Assembly: GCA_003104995.1 (NCBI GenBank)
Contig: PQAO01000007.1
Span: 62,001 to 126,000, forward strand
Length of the DNA: 64,000 nt
Source: Dehalococcoidia bacterium
GTDB lineage: Bacteria; Chloroflexota; Dehalococcoidia; Tepidiformales; Tepidiformaceae
Reading direction: 5' to 3'
Below the pieces are notes generated by a model, which was not told where the DNA came from, searched no databases, and worked only from the letters and a program-made list of their open reading frames with translations. The translations under genes and the position numbers were made by a program. This document shows positions 7,443 through 15,037 of the stretch, in pieces (the first letter of the stretch is position 1; each line of letters starts with the position of its first letter).

Positions 7443-8198
7443 TCAGTAGGGGCGGATATCGCGGGCGAAATCGCGTCCGCCCTTGACGGTGACGCGCATG
7501 ATGGCGCCAGCCCGGGAGTCGTCTTCGATGAGTTCGATGACCCCGGCGGCGACGTCCTCGGGCTGGAGGATTCCACCCACGAGGGCGGCCACTGCTTCGA
7601 CGCGCTCGTCACCGTTGCGGCGCACCAGGGGTGTGTCGGTGAAGCTGGGGCAGATGGCGTTGACGCGGATGCGGTCCTGTTCGGCCAGGTAGGCGAGCGA
7701 GCGCGTGAAGTTCACTACTCCGGCTTTGGTCGCCGCATAGACGGGCGAATCCGGCATGGGAAGGAGGCCACCCATGGAGGCCGTGTTCACGATCACCCCG
7801 CCCTTTCCTCCGCGGCGCATTTCACGGACAGCGATGCGGGTTGCGTCGATAACGGCAGTGAGGTTGATGTCGACCATGCGTGTCCATTGGGCGGTCTCGT
7901 CGTTGAAGAGGTCGTCACCGCCGATCCCGGCGTTGTTGAACGCGATATCGAACCCGCCGAAGTGCTCGGCTGCGGAGGCGAAGGCGCCGGCGAGGTCCTC
8001 GGGGTGGGTGACGTCACACCTTCGAAAGACCGCGATACCACCGGCGGCGCCTGCGAGGTCGACTGTCTGGCGGCCGCTGGCTTCGTCGATGTCGGCGACG
8101 ATGACGCGGGCGCCGCGACGAACCAATTCGAGCACAGCAGCGCGTCCGATGCCGGAGCCGCCGCCACTGACCACCGCTGCCTTGCCTTCGATGTCCAT
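7443..8198 (-). CDS. SDR family oxidoreductase
   Basis: Third SDR of the window, 251 aa. The cofactor loop is SGGGSGIGRA (residues about 10-19), then DIDEASG (NAD-selective Asp), NNAGIGG, and the catalytic YAATK. ATG 8198 is preceded on its strand by TGGGAGGACT, a good Shine-Dalgarno at 4-nt spacing, which decides the start over several longer in-frame options. It lies upstream of an enoyl-CoA hydratase, so a 3-hydroxyacyl-CoA dehydrogenase-type role is plausible. It is divergent from the gamma-carbonic-anhydrase-like gene. Confidence 0.9.
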   Translation of the reverse strand: MDIEGKAAVVSGGGSGIGRAAVLELVRRGARVIVADIDEASGRQTVDLAGAAGGIAVFRRCDVTHPEDLAGAFASAAEHFGGFDIAFNNAGIGGDDLFNDETAQWTRMVDINLTAVIDATRIAVREMRRGGKGGVIVNTASMGGLLPMPDSPVYAATKAGVVNFTRSLAYLAEQDRIRVNAICPSFTDTPLVRRNGDERVEAVAALVGGILQPEDVAAGVIELIEDDSRAGAIMRVTVKGGRDFARDIRPY

Positions 8199-8325
8199 GG
8201 AGTCCTCCCAGGTGCACCCACAGGTGCTGGTTGCGCCGGTTACGGGAAGCGCGGCGCGGCCTACGATACCAGAGGCTTGCGGCAGACAGCCCGCGAAGCT
8301 CATGAATCCACACTGGACAAACGCT

Positions 8326-8874
8326 ATGCCCATCTTTGCCGTCGGGGACAAGGTGCCCCGGATCCATCCCAGCGCGTTCATCGCGCCAACCGCCACCATA
8401 GCCGGTGACGTGACCATCCACGAGAACGCGTCGGTCTGGTATGGGGCGGTGGTGCGAGGGGACACTAGCTACGCCGTCATCCATCGCGGGGCGAACGTCC
8501 AGGATGGGGCGGCGGTGCACGGGCGGGCGGGCCTGCCGGCGATCATCGAGGAAGAGGCGTCCATCGCGCACAACTGCGTGGTCCACGGCGCTGTCATCGG
8601 TTCGCGGGCGCTCATCGGGAACGGGGCGCTGGTGCTGGATGGGGCGAAGGTGGGCGCAGGGTCGCTCATCGCGGCGGGTTCGGTCGTGCTGCCCGATACC
8701 GAGATCCCGCCCGGGGTGCTGGCAGCCGGGACGCCCGCGACGGTGAAGCGTCCCATCGCGGGGAGCGCGTCGGAGGAATGGGTGACGGGCAACCCGGGCC
8801 GGTACGCCGCCCTCGCGGTCTTGCACCGTGAGGGCTTACGGGAGCTCAGCCGGGACGAGGTTGGGGCTCCCTGA
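8326..8874 (+). CDS. Gamma-class carbonic anhydrase-like (left-handed beta-helix) protein
   Basis: Hexapeptide-repeat protein of 182 aa in the gamma carbonic anhydrase/YrdA/PaaY group. It begins MPIFAVGDKVPRIHPSAFIA; the helix turns include ASVWYGAVVRGD, ANVQDGAAVHG, ASIAHNCVVHG and SRALIGNGALV. Three histidines (in AAVHG, IAHNC and VVHG) match the metal-ligand positions of the family. The helical C-terminus (YAALAVLHREGLRELS) caps the trimer. ATG 8326 fits the family; ATG 8302 (MNPHWTNA extension) is the alternative. Whether it hydrates CO2, or acts as a thioesterase like PaaY, is not decidable. Confidence 0.9.
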   Translation: MPIFAVGDKVPRIHPSAFIAPTATIAGDVTIHENASVWYGAVVRGDTSYAVIHRGANVQDGAAVHGRAGLPAIIEEEASIAHNCVVHGAVIGSRALIGNGALVLDGAKVGAGSLIAAGSVVLPDTEIPPGVLAAGTPATVKRPIAGSASEEWVTGNPGRYAALAVLHREGLRELSRDEVGAP

Positions 8875-8884
8875 GGCTCGGGGT

Positions 8885-9271
8885 TCAACTGCCCCGGATG
8901 GCGGCGACCACGCCCACAATCGCGAGCGCCAACAACCCGATAACCACGAAGCGGATCGTGTCGCGCTGGCCTCGCGTGAGGCCATGATCTGGTTCCGGCT
9001 CGATGACGTTGCTCGCCTCGCCGTGCGCCCTGAGGATGTCGCGTGCGAGGCCGGCGCTGGCGACTGGTGCGTAAACGGCCCACGCGCCCTGCATGGTGAA
9101 CGGCATGGTGCGCTGCTGGAATGAGTGGCCGCGCACGTTGGCCCGAAGGCCCTCGGCGTGGAGGCGGCCAGCCACGATTTCGGCCGCCGACTCGCTGGTG
9201 CCCTGCCAGACCTGTTCCCAGGCGCCAATGGCCTCGTCGTGGTCGCGCTCTTCGGTCCCGTCCAATGTCAC
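8885..9271 (-). CDS. DUF2007-like protein with C-terminal membrane anchor
   Basis: Protein of 128 aa starting at GTG 9271, chosen because AGGAGG stands 4 nt upstream, inside the end of dapA. The N-terminal 75 residues (WEQVWQGTSESAAEIVAGRL, then HAEGLRANVRG) resemble the DUF2007 'putative signal transducing' fold. The C-terminus has one hydrophobic helix (IRFVVIGLLALAIVGVVAAI). The soluble domain probably faces the cytoplasm. It follows dapA by 7 bp. Function is unknown. Confidence 0.7.
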   Translation of the reverse strand: MTLDGTEERDHDEAIGAWEQVWQGTSESAAEIVAGRLHAEGLRANVRGHSFQQRTMPFTMQGAWAVYAPVASAGLARDILRAHGEASNVIEPEPDHGLTRGQRDTIRFVVIGLLALAIVGVVAAIRGS

Positions 9272-9278
9272 ACGCCTC

Positions 9279-10169
9279 CTAAGCCGGCACCGGCACGTCG
9301 AGGCGGTGCTTGCGGAGCTCAGCCATGACCTTCGCGCCGACGGTCTCGTCCGGTTCGACGACGGGCAGGCGTGGTTCACCGATGGCGAAGCCGAGCTGGC
9401 GGAGGACGTAGCGAATCGTACTCGGGCTGCCGTTCAGGAAGCAGGCATCGGTGACGCGGCAGAGGCTGCGGTGGATAGCGGCAGCCTCGGGAAGGCGGCC
9501 GGCCAGGATGTGGTCGAGCATCTCGCGCTGCCGGGCCGCCACGATGTGGCCGGTAACACTGATGGCTCCCCAGGCGCCCATGCACCACAGATGGAAGTTG
9601 TCGTTGTCGTTGCCGCTCCAGATCTTGAAGTCCGGGGCTGCTTCCATGATGGCCGCGGTGTGGACCAGGTCGCCGTTGGCTTCCTTGTCTCCGACGATGT
9701 TCGGGACCTCGGCGCAGCGGAGGATGGTCTCGACGGTCATGTTGACGCCGGTTCGCCCCGGGACGTTGTAGACGATGACCGGGAGGCTGGTGCTCTCAGC
9801 GATGGCGCGGAAGTGCTGGTAGATGCCTTCCTGCGGGGGTTTCAGGTAGTACGGGACGACGGCGAGAATGGCATCGGCGCCCGCCTTCTCAGCCAGGTGG
9901 GCAAGGTGGATGGAATGGCGGGTGTCGTTCGTCCCCGCCCCCGCGACGACGGTCTTCTGGCCCAGTTCCTGCTTCACCTCTTCCCAGAGCCGGTATTTCT
10001 CGTCGTCGGTCAGCAGCGGGCTTTCGCCGGTGGTGCCGACCGAGACCACCCCGTCGTTGCCGGAGCGCACGAGGTGCGCGGCAAGCCGGCGGGCGTGGGC
10101 GTAATCGACCTCGCCTGCGGGGGTGTAGGGCGTGACCATGGCGGTCAACAGCCTTCCGAGATCTGTCAT
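9279..10169 (-). CDS. dapA: 4-hydroxy-tetrahydrodipicolinate synthase
   Basis: DapA condenses pyruvate with aspartate semialdehyde in lysine/diaminopimelate synthesis. The 296-aa TIM-barrel shows the pyruvate-binding GTTGESPLL (residues about 45-53), the catalytic tyrosine/arginine motif YNVPGRTG (Tyr near 134), and the Schiff-base lysine in VGDKEANGDL (about 162). All key residues are intact, so it is the enzyme rather than a distant NAL-type paralogue, although that superfamily is broad. The ATG at 10169 is well supported by the family N-terminus (LLTAMVTPYTPAGEVD). It is co-transcribed with the DUF2007-like gene downstream. Confidence 0.92.
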   Translation of the reverse strand: MTDLGRLLTAMVTPYTPAGEVDYAHARRLAAHLVRSGNDGVVSVGTTGESPLLTDDEKYRLWEEVKQELGQKTVVAGAGTNDTRHSIHLAHLAEKAGADAILAVVPYYLKPPQEGIYQHFRAIAESTSLPVIVYNVPGRTGVNMTVETILRCAEVPNIVGDKEANGDLVHTAAIMEAAPDFKIWSGNDNDNFHLWCMGAWGAISVTGHIVAARQREMLDHILAGRLPEAAAIHRSLCRVTDACFLNGSPSTIRYVLRQLGFAIGEPRLPVVEPDETVGAKVMAELRKHRLDVPVPA

Positions 10170-10252
10170 GTTGGGACTCCGCGGAGAGGTGAGGGGTCAT
10201 TGTACCGCAGGGCGCCACGCCCCGGGCGCCGGAGGCAGCCCGAAAGCGCGAA

Positions 10253-10278
10253 GAGGCCCCGGGAATCCCCGGGACCTC
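10253..10278 (-). terminator. Hairpin downstream of secreted repeat protein
   Basis: Stem GAGGCCCCGGG (10253-10263) faces CCCCGGGACCTC (to 10278), with a short AAT loop and one mismatch. It lies about 30 bp past the stop of the minus-strand gene at 10307. No strong T-run follows, so termination efficiency is uncertain. Confidence 0.45.
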
Positions 10279-10306
10279 TCGGAGGGAAACGCCTGAGGGC
10301 GAGGAA

Positions 10307-11152
10307 CTACTGGGCGCCGAAGGGGAGGACGTTTCCGCCTGCCTGGCGCATGCGCTGGAATCCGCGCATTTCGCCGCCCGGGCCGCCACGATGGGCGCCG
10401 CGACCAATGCGACCACCTTCGTTGACGAAGGTGGTGATGCGCTCAACGGTGTTCGCCTTCATCTGATCGGCCTGCTCCTGGGTGATCTTGCCGTCGGCAA
10501 GCGCGGCGTCGATCCTGGCGTTGGCCTGGGCAACGAGCGCGTCGATGACGGCCTGGGTCTGGCCGCCGGCGATGCCGGCGATGGTGCTGCCTTCCCGGAG
10601 CTGGGTCTTCAGGGTTTCTTCGTCGGTGCCGAGCACACCCGCGACCGTGGCGAGGACATTGTGGGCGATGCCACCGAAGGCGCGCTTCATGCCCTTCCCA
10701 AGGTCGGCCGCAGGGGCCGCGAGGAACTCGTCGATCTTGCCGGGTGCTGCAGAGAGGATCGTGTCAGCCTGCTCCTGGGTGATCTTGCCATTGGCAACGG
10801 CTTCGCCGACGCGGGTTTCGAGCGCCGCGAGGGCGTCAGCCTTCGCCTGGGCCGAGGACTTGTCGCCGTACTGGTCGATCATCTGGGCGTTGGTGAGGCC
10901 CGCGGCCGCCGCCTCCTGGACTTCGTCCCGGGTAACGCCGATGTCCTTCAGGAGGACCCAGCCGCCAAGGTGAAGCCCCCCGGCGAGGCAGTTGTCGCCA
11001 GCCGGGTCTGGAGCGGGCCGGGTGGATGGGGTGGCCGGGTCGCCGCTGCCTTCCTGGGCCATAGCCACGCTGCCGATGCCAATGACACCGATGGCGATGA
11101 CGCTGGCCAGGCCAACAGAGACGAGGCGGCTATCGCGGAGTGAGAGGTTCAT
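10307..11152 (-). CDS. Secreted protein with repeated GKITQEQAD helical segments
   Basis: Exported protein of 281 aa. Residues 1-33 form a signal peptide (VGLASVIAIGVIGIGSVAMAQ, cleavage after AMA). The mature part is almost wholly alpha-helical and carries two copies of a motif ending in GKITQEQAD: AVANGKITQEQAD (residues about 118-130) and ALADGKITQEQAD (about 223-235). The C-terminus is Gly/Arg rich (GGRIGRGAHRGGPGG). Similar 'GKITQEQAD' proteins occur in several bacterial phyla and lack a known function. The two repeats suggest tandem helical hairpins on the cell surface. It is monocistronic, flanked by possible terminators. Confidence 0.75.
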   Translation of the reverse strand: MNLSLRDSRLVSVGLASVIAIGVIGIGSVAMAQEGSGDPATPSTRPAPDPAGDNCLAGGLHLGGWVLLKDIGVTRDEVQEAAAAGLTNAQMIDQYGDKSSAQAKADALAALETRVGEAVANGKITQEQADTILSAAPGKIDEFLAAPAADLGKGMKRAFGGIAHNVLATVAGVLGTDEETLKTQLREGSTIAGIAGGQTQAVIDALVAQANARIDAALADGKITQEQADQMKANTVERITTFVNEGGRIGRGAHRGGPGGEMRGFQRMRQAGGNVLPFGAQ

Positions 11153-11239
11153 GTGGATGGGACTCCTCGGTTTGGTAGTGCCGTTTCGGCACTCCGACGG
11201 GCCGGCGGGGCGACCCGTTCACCAGGGATATGGATCTAC

Positions 11240-11264
11240 CCACCCCGGGGGTGACGCGGGGTGG
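11240..11264 (-). terminator. Possible terminator after thiamine pyrophosphokinase
   Basis: Perfect 7-bp stem CCACCCC/GGGGTGG (11240-11246 and 11258-11264) with an 11-nt loop, 12 bp beyond the stop of the minus-strand gene. There is no T-tract, so it may simply be a GC-rich hairpin. Confidence 0.3.
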
Positions 11265-11275
11265 TTCAGCGGGCT

Positions 11276-11908
11276 TTACGCGTGCCGTTCGACCCAGCGG
11301 CCGCGGAAGAGCAGGAGGTCGCCGGTGCGCACCGAAATGGTTGCGGGCGTGTCCGCCACTTCGTTGTGGACACCGCGCGGGCTGAACGTGAGGGTGAAGT
11401 CGTAGAGGTCCCAGCGCATGCCGCTGGTGGTGACCCCTTCGCAGGGGCCGATGGCGACCAGCGAGATCAGCGTGCCAGGGGGCGCATCGATTGTTGCCAT
11501 TCCATCAACGAGGGAGATCTCGAACAGGTCGTCGTGGATGCGGATGCCAGTGCGGCCCCGGAAGGTGACGAGCACGGAAAGGTTCGCCAGCGCGTGGTCG
11601 GCACGGCCGCCGCCTGCCGCCGCGATGTCTACCTGCGTTGCACCGCGGGCGATGGCGAAGGTTATGGCTTTCTGGAGGTCCGTGGTGTCGAGTTCGGAGA
11701 CGCGGTGGAGGCGTTCGGGCGGCAACGAGAGAGCAAGGCGGGCGGGCAGGGAATCGAGGTCTCCGACCACTGCATCCGGAGTGATGCCGGCGTCGAGGGC
11801 GATGATGGCGCCGCCGTCCGCGGCCACGATCAGGTCCGCGGTCTCGGCCAACCGATGGAGGAGGTCGCCCGAAGGCGGTTCACCGTTGGCGACGACGAGG
11901 GCGCGCAT
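11276..11908 (-). CDS. Thiamine pyrophosphokinase
   Basis: Transfers pyrophosphate from ATP to thiamine, giving thiamine diphosphate, in the cytoplasm. The 210-aa protein starts MRALVVANGEPPSGDLL and shows the family signatures AADGGA, VVGDLDSL (Asp ligands for Mg-ATP, residues about 50-57) and DTTDLQKAITFA (about 83-94), then the beta-sandwich thiamine-binding domain with GGGRADHAL. ATG 11908 fits the family; the longer in-frame extension overlaps the divergent gene and is rejected. No thiamine riboswitch is apparent in the 120-bp upstream gap. Confidence 0.92.
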   Translation of the reverse strand: MRALVVANGEPPSGDLLHRLAETADLIVAADGGAIIALDAGITPDAVVGDLDSLPARLALSLPPERLHRVSELDTTDLQKAITFAIARGATQVDIAAAGGGRADHALANLSVLVTFRGRTGIRIHDDLFEISLVDGMATIDAPPGTLISLVAIGPCEGVTTSGMRWDLYDFTLTFSPRGVHNEVADTPATISVRTGDLLLFRGRWVERHA

Positions 11909-12029
11909 AGCAACAGTTAAGCCCGAAAGGCGAATGCGCGCGAGCGAGGCACCGGTCAGCCCGGGCCAAGTCCACAGGTCACGTCTCCGGACGTATGGTT
12001 GACCCGAAACTACTGACTGGAGTGAGGCG

Positions 12030-12425
12030 ATGAAAACCATCCCAGAATCCCACCGGGACCTCCTGACCGGCGTGACCTTCGCGCACCTTGCCACCCTGAT
12101 GAAGGACGGGGCGCCACAGGTGACGCCCGTGTGGATCGATATCGACGGCGAGATCGTGGTGTTTAACACCGCGGAGGGGCGGCTGAAGACGAGGAATCTC
12201 GACCGGGACGGCCGGGTTGCACTTTCGATCCAGGACCCGCAAAACCCTTACCGCTACCTGCAAATCCGCGGGAGGGTCATCGACCGAACACACCAGGGTG
12301 CGGACGCGCACATCGATAAGCTGGCAAAGAAGTACCTTGGGCTCGACGCGTACCCTTACCGCAACCCGGCGGAGCAGCGGGTCGTCTACCGGATTGAACC
12401 GTCGTCGGTGCAGGCCTACGGCTAA
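12030..12425 (+). CDS. PPOX-class flavin/F420-dependent oxidoreductase
   Basis: Split-barrel FMN/F420-binding protein of 131 aa (pyridoxamine 5'-phosphate oxidase-like; F420-dependent Rv1155 group). It shows FAHLATLMKDGAPQVTPVWID, KTRNLDRDGRVALSIQDP and RYLQIRGRV in the usual order. GGAGTGAGG lies 6 bp before the ATG. The group reduces or oxidises small substrates with F420 or FMN; the substrate is not predictable. It is divergent from the thiamine pyrophosphokinase gene. Confidence 0.85.
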   Translation: MKTIPESHRDLLTGVTFAHLATLMKDGAPQVTPVWIDIDGEIVVFNTAEGRLKTRNLDRDGRVALSIQDPQNPYRYLQIRGRVIDRTHQGADAHIDKLAKKYLGLDAYPYRNPAEQRVVYRIEPSSVQAYG

Positions 12426-12476
12426 CGCCAATACGGTGCTCGCCCGGTGGCCCCCGCGCCGGTAGGATCCGGCACC

Positions 12477-13322
12477 ATGCGTGTACTGCTTCTTGGCTCC
12501 AGCGGGCAGCTCGGGTCAGACATCTCGAGACTGTGGCAAGGCGCGAACCTGACCTTGACGACCGCGAACCGCATGGCTGCGGACGTGACCGACGGGGAGG
12601 CAGTTCAGGCGCTGGTTGAAGCGACCCGGCCCGACGTCGTGATCAATACGACCGCGTTCCACAACCTGCCGATCTGCGAGCAAGACCCGGAAACCTGTTT
12701 CCGTGTGAATGTAGTCGGCGGGTGGAACGTGGCGCGGGCCGCTGCCCAACACGGAGCGGTGGTGGTGCAGTTCAGCACGGACTACGTGTTCGACGGGACG
12801 AAGGGGAGCCCGTACATCGAGGATGACGCCCGCCAGTCGGTCAACGTTTATGGCGCCTCGAAGATCGCGACCGAAGATGTGGTGCGGCAGGTGAACCCGG
12901 AGCACCTGGTGGTGCGGGTTTCAGGACTGTATGGGCTTGCGGGGTCGGCCGGAAAAGGCGGCAATTTCGTCGAAACCATGCTGCGGCTGGCGCGGGAAGG
13001 CAACCCGATCAACGTGGTGGCCGACCAGGTGACCGCCCCGACGAACACGGCGGAGATCGCGGAGGCGCTCCTGCCGCTGGTGCTTGGAGGCGCGCGGGGC
13101 ATGATCCACCTTGCGGCCGGGGAAGGGTGTTCGTGGCATACGTTCGCCAGCGCCATCTTCGAGATTGCCGGGCTATCGCCGGACCTGAACGCGGTGACAA
13201 CGGAGCAACTGGGCGGACCGGTGAAACGGCCCACCTATAGCGTGCTCGGAACGAGCCGCGCGCCGTCGCTACGGCCCTGGCGTGCCGGGCTGGAGCGGTA
13301 CATGCGCGAGAAGTACGGGTAA
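12477..13322 (+). CDS. rfbD: dTDP-4-dehydrorhamnose reductase-like SDR
   Basis: Extended SDR of 281 aa matching RmlD/RfbD, which reduces dTDP-4-keto-L-rhamnose to dTDP-L-rhamnose. The cofactor loop is LLGSSGQLGSD (residues 5-15). The core has VVINTTAFHNLPICEQDP, VQFSTDYVFDG and the catalytic Tyr-x3-Lys in NVYGASK; the C-terminal substrate lobe is normal length. ATG 12477 fits the family. It heads a run of three sugar-nucleotide genes. RmlA and RmlB are not in the window, so the NDP-sugar made may differ from rhamnose. Confidence 0.82.
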   Translation: MRVLLLGSSGQLGSDISRLWQGANLTLTTANRMAADVTDGEAVQALVEATRPDVVINTTAFHNLPICEQDPETCFRVNVVGGWNVARAAAQHGAVVVQFSTDYVFDGTKGSPYIEDDARQSVNVYGASKIATEDVVRQVNPEHLVVRVSGLYGLAGSAGKGGNFVETMLRLAREGNPINVVADQVTAPTNTAEIAEALLPLVLGGARGMIHLAAGEGCSWHTFASAIFEIAGLSPDLNAVTTEQLGGPVKRPTYSVLGTSRAPSLRPWRAGLERYMREKYG

Positions 13323-13389
13323 CTACCGGCAAAGGGGATTCCTGCGTACCATCCGCAGAGCCACAAGAGGTGGCCTGGGAGGTTCGGCC

Positions 13390-14424
13390 ATGCGCATACT
13401 CGTGACCGGCGGCGCCGGGTACATCGGCAGCGTCCTTGTCCCGAAGTTGTTGGCTCGTGGGCACGAAGTGCGTGTCGTGGACCGGATGTTCTGGGGCCTC
13501 CCCCACTACGCGGACGAGCCCGGTGTGGAACTGGTGAACGCAGACGTGCGGCGCATGCCGGAAGGCGTGCTCGACGGCATCGACGCGGTGGACCACCTGG
13601 CCGGGTTCTCGAACGACCCGACGGCGGAGTTCAGCCCGGAAGCCAACTGGCAGATGAACGCCGTCGCCACAGAGACTATCGCGGCCCTGTGCAAGACTTC
13701 CGGCGTCCGCCGCCTCGTATTCGGCAGCTCGTGCTCGCTCTACGACGGCGCGGAGGAAGACGGCCTACTGGATGAGCACGCTGCGCTGGCCCCACGCGGC
13801 GCTTACGCGACATCGAAGCGCTACTCGGAGGAGGCGCTGCTCCGGCACGCCGGGGACGACTTCGAGCCGGTGGTGCTGCGCCAGGCGACCGTGTTCGGCG
13901 CGAGCCCGCGCATGCGTTTCGACCTCGTGATCAACGCGTTCGTGAAGGACGCTCTCGTGCGCCAGCGATTGATCCTCCACGGCGGGGGCCGCATGTGGCG
14001 GCCGCTGGTGAGCGTGAACGACCTCGCGGACGCACATGTGGCCTGCCTGGAGGCGCCCTCTGAGCTGGTCGCGGGCGAGACGTTCAACGTAGTGGGGCAG
14101 AACTACCAGGTGCGCGAACTGGCGGAAGTGGTCGCGGCAGCGCTGGTGAAGCTCGGGAAGCCAGTGGCGCTGGAAGACGGCCCACTGCCGAAGATCGTGC
14201 GGAATTACAAGTGCAGCGGCGAGAAGCTGCGCAAGCGGCTCGACCTCGAACTGCCGACGACGGCCGCCGTGGCGGTCGCCGAGCTGGTGGAGCTTTACGG
14301 CAAGACGCCGGTGGAACACCTGGGCCACCCGAGGTACTACAACATCGCGTGGATGGAACTCCTCGAGCAGGTGCGCCCGGCGTACCAGGCGATGCAGAAC
14401 ATTTTCGAACCGATCGAGGAGTAG
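13390..14424 (+). CDS. NAD-dependent epimerase/dehydratase (extended SDR)
   Basis: Sugar-nucleotide-type SDR, 344 aa. TGGAGYIGS (residues 6-14) binds NAD; FGSSCSLYD and the catalytic motif YATSK follow, as in UDP-glucose 4-epimerase-like enzymes. The C-terminal tail is long (to FEPIEE) and contains a Tyr-rich segment. It lies 67 bp after the reductase and 2 bp before the 3,5-epimerase gene, so all three probably act on one NDP-sugar for surface polysaccharide. Specificity (4-epimerase, 4,6-dehydratase or synthase) is not clear from the motifs. Confidence 0.87.
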   Translation: MRILVTGGAGYIGSVLVPKLLARGHEVRVVDRMFWGLPHYADEPGVELVNADVRRMPEGVLDGIDAVDHLAGFSNDPTAEFSPEANWQMNAVATETIAALCKTSGVRRLVFGSSCSLYDGAEEDGLLDEHAALAPRGAYATSKRYSEEALLRHAGDDFEPVVLRQATVFGASPRMRFDLVINAFVKDALVRQRLILHGGGRMWRPLVSVNDLADAHVACLEAPSELVAGETFNVVGQNYQVRELAEVVAAALVKLGKPVALEDGPLPKIVRNYKCSGEKLRKRLDLELPTTAAVAVAELVELYGKTPVEHLGHPRYYNIAWMELLEQVRPAYQAMQNIFEPIEE

Positions 14425-14426
14425 CC

Positions 14427-14993
14427 GTGGACATCCACGTTTCGAAAACGAAGCTCGAAGGCGTGCTGCTCATCGATACGGACTTCTTCCGCGATGAGCG
14501 GGGGTTCTTCATCGAGGTGTACCACGAGCAGCGCTTCCGCGAGCACGGGCTGCCGACGAACTTCGTGCAGGACAACCACTCCCGCTCGGCGAGGAAGGTG
14601 CTCCGCGGATTCCACTACCAGGACACGACGGCCCCGATGGGCAAGCTGGTGCGCTGCACTGCCGGGGCAATCCTGGATGTCGCGGTCGACCTGCGGGCCG
14701 GGTCGCCGACGTTCGGGCAGTGGGTCTCGGTCGAGCTGACTGCCGAGAATATGCGCCAGATCTGGGTACCGCCAGACTTCGGGCACGCGTTTGCGACGCT
14801 TTCGGAGTTCGCCGAGGTGCAATACAAGTGCACCGGCATGTATACGCCCCCCTCCGAGGGGACGGTCTCCTGGAACGACCCGGACATCGGCGTTGAGTGG
14901 CCGTTCGGCGACCCGGTCCTCTCCGGGCGCGACCAGGCCGGCATGAGCCTCAAGCAGTACCTGGAGAAGCCAGCCTTCCGTTACGGGGGCTGA
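14427..14993 (+). CDS. rfbC: dTDP-4-dehydrorhamnose 3,5-epimerase family protein
   Basis: Cupin-fold sugar epimerase of 188 aa. Family features are FFRDERGFFIEVYHEQRF, DNHSRSARKVLRGFHYQ (catalytic His in GFHYQ, near residue 63), LVRCTAGAILDVAVDLR and WVPPDFGHAFATLSEFAEVQYKCTGMY (proton-shuttle Tyr). The C-terminal DPDIGVEWP is typical. The GTG at 14427 is 2 bp after the previous stop, with GAGGAG positioned upstream, and decides the start. It works with the two preceding genes in making a deoxysugar. Confidence 0.9.
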   Translation: MDIHVSKTKLEGVLLIDTDFFRDERGFFIEVYHEQRFREHGLPTNFVQDNHSRSARKVLRGFHYQDTTAPMGKLVRCTAGAILDVAVDLRAGSPTFGQWVSVELTAENMRQIWVPPDFGHAFATLSEFAEVQYKCTGMYTPPSEGTVSWNDPDIGVEWPFGDPVLSGRDQAGMSLKQYLEKPAFRYGG

Positions 14994-15037
14994 ACCGTCG
15001 CGGTTTCGTGGGCGGGTCCCGGCGTTACACTCGCACC

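Noticed and set aside
11909-12029. Thiamine riboswitch upstream of thiamine pyrophosphokinase
   Set aside because: No TPP-box motif (CUGAGA and ACCUGA spaced as in the THI element) is visible.
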